64,000 nucleotides of DNA from Streptomyces venezuelae ATCC 10712 (GCF_008639165.1 NZ_CP029197.1:7754001-7818000); one strand, 5' to 3'. Positions 42,091-50,571 are shown, numbered from the stretch's first letter. The notes: generated by a model not told the origin, from the sequence alone. Translations and numbers: made by a program.

Positions 42091-43545
42091 ATGCCCGAAC
42101 CCGGGCCTTCCCCTCTGCAGTCGAGCCTCCCCAGCGCCGCCGCCCACTTCGGGGCGCACGTCCTCGCCCGGGCGGCCGCGCCCGCCGGGGCGCCCGCCCC
42201 GGTCCCCACCGACGCGGCACCGACGGCCCGGGCGGTCCCGGCCGCCCCGTCGGGCCCGGTGGTCCCGTCGGGCCCGGTGGTCCCGGCCGCCCTGGCAGTC
42301 CCGTCGGCCCCGGCAGCCCCGTTCGCCCCTTCGGCTCCGGTGGTCCCGGTCGCCCCGGTGGGCCCGTTGGTCCGGGTCGCTTCGGCGGCCCCGTCAGCCC
42401 CGGCAGCCTCGGCGGCCCCGGCGGCTGTCGGCGACAGCCCCGACCGCCCCGACCTGGGGCTTGTGCTCCGGGGCCCCACCGGTCTGGGCACGGCCGGTCT
42501 CTCCCTGGCCCGGCGCGAGGCGGTGCCGGAGCTGCCGGAGCCCCCGGCGCCCGAGGCGCCGCCGGCGGGCCGGCCGATCCCCGGGCTCTACTTCCACCCC
42601 ATCGCCGAACCCGACCCGGTACGGGTGGACGAGGTCAGCCGCCGGATCAAGGCCTGGGCCCTCGACGAGATCCAGCTCTACCCCGAGGACTGGGAGGGCG
42701 AGTTCGACGGCTTCTCCGTCGGGCGGTACATGGTCGCCTGTCACCCCGACGCCCCGACCGTCGAGCACCTGATGCTCGCCACCCGCCTGATGGTCGCCGA
42801 GAACGCCGTCGACGACTGCTACTGCGAGGACCACGGCGGCTCGCCCGTCGGGCTCGGCGGCCGGCTGCTGCTCGCGCACACCGCCCTCGACCCCGTGCAC
42901 ACGACGAAGGAGTACCAGCCCCTCTGGGCGGAGTCGCTGTACGCGGACGCGCCGCGGCGCGCCTACCGCTCCGCGATGGAGTACTTCGTCAACCAGACGA
43001 CCGCCTCCCAGGCCGACCGGTTCCGGCACGACATGGCCCGGCTGCACCTGGGGTACCTCGCCGAGGCCGCGTGGGCCGAGACGAACCACGTACCGGAGGT
43101 GTGGGAGTACCTGTCGATGCGGCAGTTCAACAACTTCCGCCCCTGCCCCACCATCACCGACTCCGTCGGCGGCTACGAACTCCCGGCCGACCTGCACGCC
43201 CAGCCGGCCATGCAGCGCGTCCTCGCGCTCGCCGGGAACGCCACGACCATCGTGAACGACCTGTACTCGTACACGAAGGAACTCGCCAGCCCCGGCAAGC
43301 ACCTGAACCTGCCGGTGGTCATCGCCGAACGGGAGGGCCTCTCCGAGCGGGACGCCTACCTGAAGGCGGTCGAGGTCCACAACGACCTCATGCGCGAGTT
43401 CGAGGCCGAGGCCGCCGCCCTCGCCGCCGCCTGCCCCGTCCCGACCGTGCTGCGCTTCCTGCGGGGCGTGGCCGTGTGGGTCGACGGCAACCACTACTGG
43501 CACCAGACCAACACCTATCGCTACAGCCTGCCCGATTTCTGGTAA
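42091..43545 (+). CDS. 2-methylisoborneol synthase
   Basis: The 484-residue class I terpene cyclase converts 2-methylgeranyl diphosphate to 2-MIB, the musty odorant. The start has AAGGAG 5 bp upstream. Residues 1-160 are Ala/Pro/Val-rich low complexity with VVPSGPV-type repeats. In this class the disordered N-terminus is thought to carry the encapsulin-loading signal, and here it looks unusually long. The catalytic part begins at PIPGLYFHPIAEPDPVRVDE. The Asp-rich motif is DDCYCED (241-247), as usual for 2-MIB synthases, and the Mg-binding NDLYSYTKE is at 389-397. The last segment NHYWHQTNTYRYS is a family hallmark. The methyltransferase gene starts 3 bp downstream. Confidence 0.95.
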   Translation: MPEPGPSPLQSSLPSAAAHFGAHVLARAAAPAGAPAPVPTDAAPTARAVPAAPSGPVVPSGPVVPAALAVPSAPAAPFAPSAPVVPVAPVGPLVRVASAAPSAPAASAAPAAVGDSPDRPDLGLVLRGPTGLGTAGLSLARREAVPELPEPPAPEAPPAGRPIPGLYFHPIAEPDPVRVDEVSRRIKAWALDEIQLYPEDWEGEFDGFSVGRYMVACHPDAPTVEHLMLATRLMVAENAVDDCYCEDHGGSPVGLGGRLLLAHTALDPVHTTKEYQPLWAESLYADAPRRAYRSAMEYFVNQTTASQADRFRHDMARLHLGYLAEAAWAETNHVPEVWEYLSMRQFNNFRPCPTITDSVGGYELPADLHAQPAMQRVLALAGNATTIVNDLYSYTKELASPGKHLNLPVVIAEREGLSERDAYLKAVEVHNDLMREFEAEAAALAAACPVPTVLRFLRGVAVWVDGNHYWHQTNTYRYSLPDFW

Positions 43546-43548
43546 GAA

Positions 43549-44445
43549 ATGGAATTATCTGTGACCAGCACCGAGTACACCACCGTCAACGGCACCTCCG
43601 CGTTCGTCCCCTCCCCGGCGACCCCCTACCAGGGGGACATCGCCCGCTACTGGAACGCCGAGGCCAGGCCCGTGAACCTGCGCCTGGGGGACGTCGACGG
43701 TCTTTACCACCACCACTACGGCATCGGTGACGTGGACCACGCCGCGCTCGGGGACGTCGAGGACAGCGAGTACGAGAAGAAGCTGATCACCGAGCTGCAC
43801 CGGCTGGAGTCCGCGCAGGCCGAGGTCCTCCTCGACCACCTCGGAACCATCGGGCGCGACGACACCCTCGTGGACGCCGGCTGCGGCCGCGGCGGTTCGA
43901 GCGTCATGGCCCACCAGCGCTTCGGCTGCAAGGTCGAGGGCGTCACCCTTTCCTCCACGCAGGCCGACTTCGGCAACCAGCGCGCGAAGGAGCTCGGCAT
44001 CGACGACCACGTCCGTGCCCAGGTCTGCAACATGCTGGACACCCCCTTCGAGAAGGGCAGCATCGCCGGCTCGTGGAACAACGAGTCGAGCATGTACGTC
44101 GACCTCGACGACCTCTTCGCGGAGCACTCCCGCTTCCTCAAGGTCGGCGGCCGTTACGTGACCATCACCGGCTGCTGGAACCCCCGGTACGGCCAGCCCT
44201 CGAAGTGGGTCTCGCAGATCAACGCGCACTTCGAGTGCAACATCCACTCCCGCCGCGAGTACCTGCGGGCGATGGCCGACAACCGTCTGGTGCCGCAGGC
44301 GGTCATCGACCTGACGCCCGACACCCTGCCGTACTGGGAGCTGCGTGCCACGTCGTCCCTGGTGACCGGCATCGAGGAGGCGTTCATCAACTCGTACAAG
44401 GACGGCTCGTTCCAGTACGTCCTGATCGCGGCCGACCGCGTCTGA
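43549..44445 (+). CDS. Geranyl diphosphate 2-C-methyltransferase
   Basis: The 298-residue SAM-dependent enzyme methylates GPP at C2 to make the substrate of 2-MIB synthase. YQGDIARYWNAEARPVNLRL and DGLYHHHYGIGDVDH are characteristic. SAM motif I is DAGCGRGGSSVMA (from residue 109), and CNMLDTPFEKGSIAGSWNNESS follows. The start is either the ATG at 43549 or the GTG at 43561; neither has a strong ribosome-binding site and coupling to the upstream stop is likely. A terminator follows within 30 bp. Confidence 0.95.
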   Translation: MELSVTSTEYTTVNGTSAFVPSPATPYQGDIARYWNAEARPVNLRLGDVDGLYHHHYGIGDVDHAALGDVEDSEYEKKLITELHRLESAQAEVLLDHLGTIGRDDTLVDAGCGRGGSSVMAHQRFGCKVEGVTLSSTQADFGNQRAKELGIDDHVRAQVCNMLDTPFEKGSIAGSWNNESSMYVDLDDLFAEHSRFLKVGGRYVTITGCWNPRYGQPSKWVSQINAHFECNIHSRREYLRAMADNRLVPQAVIDLTPDTLPYWELRATSSLVTGIEEAFINSYKDGSFQYVLIAADRV

Positions 44446-44470
44446 TGATCCGCCCGGCCCCCAGGTGAGC

Positions 44471-44512
44471 CGACGGGGCCCGGTCCGTCACACGACGGAC
44501 CGGGCCCCGTCG
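44471..44512. terminator. Bidirectional terminator with 19-bp stem
   Basis: The arms 44471-44489 and 44494-44512 are perfect around ACAC. The kinase stop codon lies in the loop and right arm, so the last kinase codons form half of the hairpin. It serves the convergent methyltransferase and kinase genes. Confidence 0.9.
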
Positions 44513-45426
44513 GCGTCCGCCGTCAGCGCCGCGGCGGCCGCCTCGACGAGCCCGGCGCGGTCGATGGCGTCGCTCGCGGTGGCCGGGACGGTGCACGCGT
44601 ACGCCCCGGCCACCGCGCCGTAGAGGGCGCACCGGTCGAGGTCCTCGCCGGTGAGCCGGCCGAACAGGAATCCGGCGGCGAAGGCGTCCCCGGCGCCGTT
44701 GGAGTCGACCACCGGGGCGCGCGGCGTGACGGCCGGGACGTGGACGAGGCCGTCGGCGGTCAGCACGGACGCGCCCTCGGCGCCGGCGGTGGCGATCACG
44801 ACCTCGGCGCGGCCCCGCTCCAGGATCCGCCGCATGGTCCGCTCGGGTTCGGCCAGGGCCGTGGCGGAGACGAAGACGATGTCCGCGCCGTGCGCGAAGG
44901 GCTCGTGGTAGGGGTTCTCGCCGTCCCAGTCGTGCAGGTCGGTGGAGATCGAGAGACCTGCCTCGCGCAGCTGGGGGAGGGCGAAGGCGCAGGGGTGCGT
45001 GATCGAGACGTGGGCGTGGCGGCTGACCGCGGCCAGGGAGCGGACCAGGTCCTCGGGGAGCCGGTCGGACTCCTGGGAGCGGCTGTCGTCGTAGAGCGAG
45101 AGCCGCCGGCCGTCGGGGCTCACGAGATTGACGGCCCGTCTGGTCCCGCCGGGCAGGGGCACCTCGGTGAGGCCGATGCCCCGGTCGCGGTGGAAGGCCC
45201 GGACCAGGTCGCCCGCCGGATCGTCACCGATCATGTCGAGGTGGTGCGTCCGCAGGCCCAGGGCGCTCAGGCCCAGCGCCACGAAGTCGCCGGTCTGCCC
45301 GGCGCGGGTTTCGATGCCCGGCCGGATCATGTAGCTGTCGGCGTACGGCAGGGGGAGCTCGGGCACGTACACGATCGTGTCGACGCCCGCCCCTCCCAGG
45401 ACGAGGACGTCGTACCGACTGCTCAT
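44488..45426 (-). CDS. PfkB-family carbohydrate kinase
   Basis: The 312-residue kinase starts at an ATG at 45426 (MSSRYDVLVLGGAGVDTIVY) with a GGAAGGA site. The ribokinase fold shows the N-terminal glycine motif, GDFVALGLSALGLRTHHLDMIGDD, and the C-terminal anion hole and catalytic base in DSNGAGDAFAAGFLFG. It phosphorylates a sugar or nucleoside; the substrate is unknown. Two perfect LacI-type palindromes lie 78-113 bp upstream, so it is probably induced by a sugar. The neighbour across the promoter is a secreted protease gene, itself with a LacI-type palindrome. Confidence 0.88.
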   Translation of the reverse strand: MSSRYDVLVLGGAGVDTIVYVPELPLPYADSYMIRPGIETRAGQTGDFVALGLSALGLRTHHLDMIGDDPAGDLVRAFHRDRGIGLTEVPLPGGTRRAVNLVSPDGRRLSLYDDSRSQESDRLPEDLVRSLAAVSRHAHVSITHPCAFALPQLREAGLSISTDLHDWDGENPYHEPFAHGADIVFVSATALAEPERTMRRILERGRAEVVIATAGAEGASVLTADGLVHVPAVTPRAPVVDSNGAGDAFAAGFLFGRLTGEDLDRCALYGAVAGAYACTVPATASDAIDRAGLVEAAAAALTADADGARSVV

Positions 45427-45503
45427 CGAAGGTCCTTCCGTGCCCGCCGGGCTTCGACTTCCCTTTGTTCGCAGGCGAGTCAAGCAGTCCTCGACCCGCG
45501 TCG

Positions 45504-45515
45504 GCAAGATCTTGC
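45504..45515. promoter_or_regulatory. Palindrome GCAAGATCTTGC upstream of PfkB kinase
   Basis: A perfect 12-bp palindrome in the form of a LacI-family operator, with an AT centre instead of CG. It is 23 bp (centre to centre) from the second palindrome at 45527-45538. Confidence 0.55.
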
Positions 45516-45526
45516 AATGAATTTCG

Positions 45527-45538
45527 GCAAGCGCTTGC
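45527..45538. promoter_or_regulatory. LacI-type operator GCAAGCGCTTGC
   Basis: A perfect 12-bp palindrome with the central CG of LacI operators, about 100 bp upstream of the PfkB kinase start. It shares half-sites with 45504-45515, suggesting two dimers of one regulator. Confidence 0.6.
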
Positions 45539-45643
45539 GCGCCTTCGGTCGCCCGCGTGAGTCCCGTCGGCCCCGGCCGCAATGTCGGTACATGGTATGG
45601 ACCTGACAAGTGAAGTCTCGCTACGGTGGCCTCCGCGCTTGCT

Positions 45644-45657
45644 TGAGAGCGCTCTCA
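45644..45657. promoter_or_regulatory. LacI-type operator before the protease
   Basis: TGAGAGCGCTCTCA is a perfect 14-bp palindrome, 30-43 bp upstream of the protease start. It resembles the CebR-type TGGGAGCGCTCCCA consensus, with two symmetric substitutions. Confidence 0.6.
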
Positions 45658-45686
45658 GTGCCTGCTCCCCCCACTAGGAGGCTCCT

Positions 45687-46829
45687 GTGAAACGTACGTC
45701 CGCCCTGCGCGCCGCCGCCGCGGCCCTCCTGCTCACCGTCGGACTCGGCGCGGCCCAGGCCGTCCCCGCGAGCGCCGTCCCCACCGCCACCCCGCCCGCC
45801 GCCTCGGCGGGACTCCTCGACGCCATGCGCCAGGACCTCGGGCTCGACGCGCGGCAGGCCGAGGAGCGGCTGGCGGCCGAACGCGCGGCGGCCCGCGTGG
45901 AGTCCGAGGCCAGGAAGACGGCGGGCGGCGCCTACGGCGGGGCCTGGTTCGACAGCGGCACCGGACGGCTCGTCGTCGCCCTCACCGACCGCGACGAGGA
46001 GGCCGGCGTCCGGGCGCTCGGCGCCGACACCCGGCTCGTCCGGCACAGCGCCGCCGCCCTCGACCGGGCGAAGGCGCGGCTCGACGCCGCCCCCGCCCCC
46101 GCCGGTGTCGCCGGCTGGCACGTCGACCCCCGGTCCAACAGCGTCGTCGTCACCGTCGTCCGCGCCGAACGGAACAGGCCCGCCGTGCGCGCCTTCGTCG
46201 ACCGCGCCAGGGCGGCCGGCCCCGTCACCGTCGCCGAGACGGCGACCGCCCCCCGTACCTACGCCGCGGGAACCGTCGGCGGCGACCCGTACTACACCGG
46301 CAACGTCCGCTGCTCCATCGGCTTCTCCGTGCACGGCGGCTTCGTCACCGCCGGGCACTGCGGCGGGGCGGGGGCGGCCGTCCGCGGCTGGGACGGATCG
46401 GCCATGGGCACCTTCCAGGGCTCCTCGTTCCCCGGGAACGACTACGCGTACGTGAGCATCCACAGCGGCTGGTGGACGGTGCCCGTGGTCCTCGGCTGGG
46501 GCGTCATCCCGGACCGGCTCGTCCGGGGCTCCGCCGAGGCGCCGGTCGGCGCCTCGATCTGCCGCTCCGGCTCCACCACCAAGTGGCACTGCGGCACCGT
46601 CCTCGCCAAGAACGAGACCGTGAACTACAGCCAGGGCGCCGTCCACCAGATGACCAAGACCAGCGTCTGCGCGGAGGGCGGTGACTCAGGCGGCGCCTTC
46701 ATCAGCGGGGACCAGGCGCAGGGCGTGACCTCCGGCGGCTGGGGCAACTGCTCCTCCGGCGGCGAGACGTGGTTCCAGCCTGTCAACGAGATACTCACCC
46801 GCTACGGGCTGACGCTGCACACGGCCTGA
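45687..46829 (+). CDS. Secreted S1-family serine protease, streptogrisin-like
   Basis: The 380-residue preproenzyme starts at an ATG at 45687 with an AGGAGG site. The signal peptide (AAAAALLLTVGLGAAQA) is followed by an alpha-lytic-protease-type prodomain (about residues 40-190: LLDAMRQDLGL, AWFDSGTGRLVVALTD, VAGWHVDPRSNSVVVTV). The mature chymotrypsin-like domain has the triad His in FVTAGHCG, Asp in GNDYAYVSI and Ser in EGGDSGGAFI. Four cysteines fit the two usual streptogrisin disulfides. No carbohydrate-binding tail is present. It degrades extracellular protein. Confidence 0.95.
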   Translation: MKRTSALRAAAAALLLTVGLGAAQAVPASAVPTATPPAASAGLLDAMRQDLGLDARQAEERLAAERAAARVESEARKTAGGAYGGAWFDSGTGRLVVALTDRDEEAGVRALGADTRLVRHSAAALDRAKARLDAAPAPAGVAGWHVDPRSNSVVVTVVRAERNRPAVRAFVDRARAAGPVTVAETATAPRTYAAGTVGGDPYYTGNVRCSIGFSVHGGFVTAGHCGGAGAAVRGWDGSAMGTFQGSSFPGNDYAYVSIHSGWWTVPVVLGWGVIPDRLVRGSAEAPVGASICRSGSTTKWHCGTVLAKNETVNYSQGAVHQMTKTSVCAEGGDSGGAFISGDQAQGVTSGGWGNCSSGGETWFQPVNEILTRYGLTLHTA

Positions 46830-46893
46830 CGCACGGGCGGGCCTCGCTCCGGCGGGGCCCGCGGTGCCGCAACTCCCTTGTGTGTACGGAAGG

Positions 46894-46922
46894 TTGACGA
46901 AAGGTCTGGACCAACTTACGGT
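46894..46922 (+). promoter_or_regulatory. Chitinase promoter with DasR/chitin-type element
   Basis: TTGACG (46894-46899), a 17-bp spacer and TACGGT (46917-46922) form a good promoter. The spacer contains AGGTCTGGACCAAC, the reverse of the TTGGTCCAGACCT repeat found before Streptomyces chitinase genes and close to the DasR site (ACTGGTCTAGACCACT). Binding there would control chitinase by GlcNAc-derived signals. Confidence 0.7.
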
Positions 46923-46977
46923 CTGCTGGAGCGCGCGCCACGCCTAGGACCACCCCCCCACGTCCCAAGGAGCACGC

Positions 46978-48036
46978 ATGCCAGCCCCCCGGATCGCCCG
47001 TCTCCTCGGAGCGGGCCTCGCCACCCTGCTCGCCGCCGTCACCCTCGCGGCCCCCTCCGCCGTGGCCGCCCCGTCCGCCGACACCTGCGCCCTGAAGCAG
47101 AAGCCCGCGGGCAAGGTGCTCCAGGGCTACTGGGAGAACTGGGACGGCGCGGCCAACGGCGTCCACCCGCCCTTCGGCTGGGCGCCCATCGACGACCCGC
47201 GCTTCGCCGCCCACGGCTACAACGTCATCAACGCCGCCTTCCCCGTGATCCGTTCGGACGGATCGGTCCTCTGGGAGGACGGCATGGACAGCACCGTCCG
47301 GGTCTCCACCCCCGCGCAGATGTGCAACGCCAAGGCGGCCGGGGCGACGCTGCTCATGTCGATCGGCGGCGCCGCCGCCGGAATCGACCTCAACTCCCGG
47401 GCCGTCGCCGACCGGTTCATCGCGACGATCGTGCCCCTCCTGAAGAAGTACAACTTCGACGGGATCGACATCGACATCGAGACCGGCCTCGTCGGCAGCG
47501 GCAGCATCGGCACCCTGTCCGCCTCGCAGGCCAACCTGGTGTACATCATCGACGGCGTCCTCGCCCGCATGCCCGCCGGGTTCGGACTGACGATGGCACC
47601 CGAGACCGCGTACGTCACCGGGGGCAGCGTCGCCTACGGCTCGATCTGGGGCGCGTACCTGCCGATCGTCAAGAAGTACGCCGACAACGGCCGCCTGTGG
47701 TGGCTCAACATGCAGTACTACAACGGCAGCATGTACGGCTGCTCGGGCGACTCCTACTCGGCGGGCTCCGTCGCCGGGTTCGTTGCGCAGACCGACTGCC
47801 TGAACCGGGGCCTGGTGATCCAGGGCACCACCATCCGCGTCCCGTACGACAAGCAGGCCCCCGGCCTCCCCGCCCAGCCGGGCGCCGGCGGTGGCCACAT
47901 GGCGCCGTCGCTCGTGGCCCAGGCGTGGAACCACTACGGCGGGGCGCTCAAGGGCCTCATGACCTGGTCGGCGAACTGGGACGGGTCCAAGGGCTGGACG
48001 TTCGGCGACAACGTGAAGGCCCTCCAGGGTCGTTAG
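46978..48036 (+). CDS. Secreted GH18 chitinase
   Basis: The 352-residue exoenzyme starts at an ATG at 46978 with an AAGGAG site. The signal peptide (ATLLAAVTLAAPSAVA) is followed directly by a GH18 TIM barrel: GYWENWDG on strand 1, LLMSIGGAA on strand 3, the catalytic FDGIDIDIE with Glu168 as acid, MAPETAYV, and LWWLNMQYYN. The barrel ends with GLMTWSANWD. There is no chitin-binding or fibronectin domain, so it is a single-domain chitinase. Beta-1,4-linked GlcNAc polymers are cleaved with retention. A dre-like site overlaps its promoter, and a large hairpin terminates it. Confidence 0.93.
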   Translation: MPAPRIARLLGAGLATLLAAVTLAAPSAVAAPSADTCALKQKPAGKVLQGYWENWDGAANGVHPPFGWAPIDDPRFAAHGYNVINAAFPVIRSDGSVLWEDGMDSTVRVSTPAQMCNAKAAGATLLMSIGGAAAGIDLNSRAVADRFIATIVPLLKKYNFDGIDIDIETGLVGSGSIGTLSASQANLVYIIDGVLARMPAGFGLTMAPETAYVTGGSVAYGSIWGAYLPIVKKYADNGRLWWLNMQYYNGSMYGCSGDSYSAGSVAGFVAQTDCLNRGLVIQGTTIRVPYDKQAPGLPAQPGAGGGHMAPSLVAQAWNHYGGALKGLMTWSANWDGSKGWTFGDNVKALQGR

Positions 48037-48082
48037 CCCCGCCGCCCACGGCACCGCGAGCCGTGCCCCGGCGACGGCGGTC

Positions 48083-48130
48083 GTGCCCCGGACCGGTGAT
48101 CCAGGACCGAGGATCACTGGCCCGGGGCAC
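48083..48130 (+). terminator. Terminator after chitinase
   Basis: GTGCCCCGG and GGTGATCC pair with GGATCACT and CCCGGGGCAC across the loop AGGACCGA; a small internal mismatch interrupts the stem. It lies 46 bp after the chitinase stop codon. Confidence 0.65.
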
Positions 48131-48164
48131 GGCGGTCGTGCTTAGCTAGTCGCATGACCCCGCT

Positions 48165-48201
48165 CGTGACGCGCCGACACGTGGACCACGGGCGCGTCAC
48201 G
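48165..48201. other. Inverted repeat with 11-bp arms
   Basis: CGTGACGCGCC (48165-48175) and GGCGCGTCACG (48191-48201) are perfectly complementary across 15 bases. It lies 190-226 bp before the DUF1684 start. It could be a second terminator or an operator. The remaining sequence to 48390 shows no gene. Confidence 0.5.
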
Positions 48202-48390
48202 ACCACGTCCTGTTCCGGCTGACACCGAGGCCCTCGTCCCGGCAGCCGGCCGTCGCCCGCGCGACCACCGTGCCCCCTCGTCCTCTCCTCGACGCCCCGT
48301 CCCACGGACCCGCCCGGGTCCGCCGGTCCGGGCGCGAGCGGCCTCCCGACGCAGCCGAGCACCCCCGCGCGCACGACATCAGGAGGATCC

Positions 48391-49245
48391 ATGAGCACCC
48401 GTGACGTTCCCCTCGCCACCGCCGCATCCCAGGTGGTGGACCCGGAGGGCTTCGCCGCCGAGTGGGAGGCGTGGCACCGCGCCAAGGACGCCCGGCTCGC
48501 CGCCGAGCACGGCTTCCTCGCCATCACCGGCCTCCACTGGCTCACCGCCGAACCGCAGCACGTCCCCGACGCCCCCGGCCTCTGGTCGACCGGACCCGAC
48601 GGCGTCCTCGTCGAGCTCGACGAGGACACGGAGCTCGTCGTCGACGGCGCCGCCGTCCGGGGACGGCACCTCTTCGGCGTCCTCCCGGAACGCGGCGGCG
48701 TCAACGCCGTCTGGGGCGACGCCGTGATCGAGGTCGCCAGGCGCGGCGGCCACGACATCGTCCGGCCCCGGCACCCCGGCCACCCGCTGCGGACCGCCTT
48801 CACCGGGACACCCGCGTACGCCCCCGATCCGCGCTGGGTCGTCACCGGCCGGTACGAGCCCTTCCCCGAGCCGCGCCCGACCACCGTCGGCGCCACCGTC
48901 GAGGGACTGCGGCACGTCTACGACGCGCCCGGCCGTGTCACCTTCCGGCTCGACGGCCGGGAGCTTGGCCTGACCGTCTTCAACGGCCACACCCCCGGCG
49001 CCTTCACCGCGCTCTTCACCGACGCGACCTCGGGCGTCACCACGTACGCCGCCAACCGTGACCTGCGGATCGACGCCCCCGGCCCCGGCGGCGAGGTGGT
49101 CCTCGACTTCAACCGGGCCACCAACCTGCCCTGCGCGTACACCGACTTCGCGACCTGCCCGCTCCCGCCGGCCGAGAACCGGCTCCCGCTCGCCGTCGAG
49201 GCCGGCGAGAAGATCCCCCGCGAGCGCGGACCCGTCGCCGGGTGA
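48391..49245 (+). CDS. DUF1684 family protein
   Basis: The 284-residue protein starts at an ATG with AGGAGG 6 bp upstream. Family features are WEAWHRAKDARLAAEHGFLA near the N-terminus, GLHWL, YDAPGRVTFRLDGRE and the very conserved DFNRATNLPCAYTDFATCPL, then PPAENRLPLAV. No signal peptide is present. DUF1684 proteins are common in actinobacteria and have no assigned activity; the last motif, with its cysteines, may be a binding or active site. No clear operon partner; the MFS gene starts 133 bp downstream. Confidence 0.85.
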   Translation: MSTRDVPLATAASQVVDPEGFAAEWEAWHRAKDARLAAEHGFLAITGLHWLTAEPQHVPDAPGLWSTGPDGVLVELDEDTELVVDGAAVRGRHLFGVLPERGGVNAVWGDAVIEVARRGGHDIVRPRHPGHPLRTAFTGTPAYAPDPRWVVTGRYEPFPEPRPTTVGATVEGLRHVYDAPGRVTFRLDGRELGLTVFNGHTPGAFTALFTDATSGVTTYAANRDLRIDAPGPGGEVVLDFNRATNLPCAYTDFATCPLPPAENRLPLAVEAGEKIPRERGPVAG

Positions 49246-49377
49246 ACGCCCGGCCCGGGCGGCGGGCCGCGCGCAGGGGCGCCGAGAGCCGCCCGGGCGG
49301 GGCGAGGCGGGTGACGTCCCCGCGATTGCGCAGTTCGTGCCGCCGGGCGGCCGCGGCGCGGGGATACGGTCCACCGC

Positions 49378-50571
49378 ATGGATGGTGACCGTCAGGGGTG
49401 GCTGCAGTGTCTGCTCGCCGGAGCCGTGTTCGTCGTGTGCATGGCCGGCACCACGCTGCCCACCCCGCTCTACCCCCTCTACCAGGAGAAGTTCGGGTTC
49501 TCCGAACTGACGGTGACCGTGGTGTACGCCGTGTACGCCTTCGGGGTCATCGGCGTCCTCCTCCTCGCGGGCAACGCCTCGGACACGGTCGGCAGACGGC
49601 CGACGCTGCTGTGCGGCCTGGGGTTCGCGGCGGCCAGCGCCGTCTGCTTCCTGACCGCCGACTCCCTCGGCTGGCTGTACGCGGGCCGGCTGCTCTCGGG
49701 CCTGTCCGCCGGCCTGTTCACCGGGGCCGCCACCGCGTACGTCATGGAGCTCGCCCCGCCCGGCGGCGGCTCACGGGCGACGCTGGTGGCGACCGCCGCG
49801 AACATGGGCGGTCTCGGCTGCGGGCCGCTGCTCGCCGGACTCCTCGCCGAGTACGCCCCCGACCCCCTGGTCCTGCCCTTCGCCGTGCACCTCGGCCTGG
49901 TCGTGGCCGGCTTCGTCGTCCTGCTGCGGCTCCCCGAGACGGTACGGGACAGACGCGGACCGGGCGCCGTACGGCCCCAGTTGCCCGCCCTCCCGGCGCA
50001 GGTGCGGGCGGTGTTCGTACCGGCGGCGATCGCCTCCTTCGTGGGCTTCGCCCTCTTCGGGGTGTTCACCTCGGTGAGCCCCGCGTTCCTCGCCCGCTAC
50101 CTGCACGTGGACAACCACGCCGTGAGCGGTCTCGTCGTCGCCCTGGCCTTCTTCGCCTCCACCGCCGGGCAGCTGGCCGTCGACCGCGTCGGCGTGCCCC
50201 GCTCCCTGCCGCTGGGCTGCGCGGTGCTCCTCACCGGTCTGGTGCTGCTCGCGGCGGCCCTGTACACGGACCTGCTCGTCCTGGTCGTCCTGGCCGCCGT
50301 GGTCGGCGGTGTCGGGCAGGGCCTGGCGTTCCGGGCGGCCCTGTCCGCCGTCGCCGGGGCGGCTCCCGCGGACCGGCGCGCGGCCGTCATCTCGACCCTG
50401 TTCGTGGTCGCGTACACCGGCATCTCGATCCCGGTGATCGGCGTGGGCCTGCTCGCCGATCCGCTGGGCCTGGAGGGGGCCGGGCTGGTGTTCATCGCCT
50501 GCATGCTGGTGCTGGTCGTCCCGGCCGCCGTCTATCTGATCCGGCGGCCGGTGGCGGCGCGACGACCCTGA
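49378..50571 (+). CDS. MFS transporter
   Basis: The 397-residue protein has twelve predicted helices in two halves. TM1 contains TTLPTPLYPLYQEKFGFSEL. Between TM2 and TM3 is the MFS motif A equivalent (GNASDTVGRRPTLL). The middle loop is short (RDRRGPGAVRPQ). Such carriers often export drugs or metabolites with proton exchange; nothing shows the substrate. Translation starts at an ATG at 49378 without a strong ribosome-binding site. It converges on the small gene at 50617-51006. Confidence 0.88.
   Translation: MDGDRQGWLQCLLAGAVFVVCMAGTTLPTPLYPLYQEKFGFSELTVTVVYAVYAFGVIGVLLLAGNASDTVGRRPTLLCGLGFAAASAVCFLTADSLGWLYAGRLLSGLSAGLFTGAATAYVMELAPPGGGSRATLVATAANMGGLGCGPLLAGLLAEYAPDPLVLPFAVHLGLVVAGFVVLLRLPETVRDRRGPGAVRPQLPALPAQVRAVFVPAAIASFVGFALFGVFTSVSPAFLARYLHVDNHAVSGLVVALAFFASTAGQLAVDRVGVPRSLPLGCAVLLTGLVLLAAALYTDLLVLVVLAAVVGGVGQGLAFRAALSAVAGAAPADRRAAVISTLFVVAYTGISIPVIGVGLLADPLGLEGAGLVFIACMLVLVVPAAVYLIRRPVAARRP

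Noticed and set aside
42012..43730. Alternative plus-strand gene overlapping 2-MIB synthase
   Set aside because: Its translation is Arg/Gly/Pro-rich; the frame from 42091 has the ribosome-binding site and all terpene cyclase motifs.
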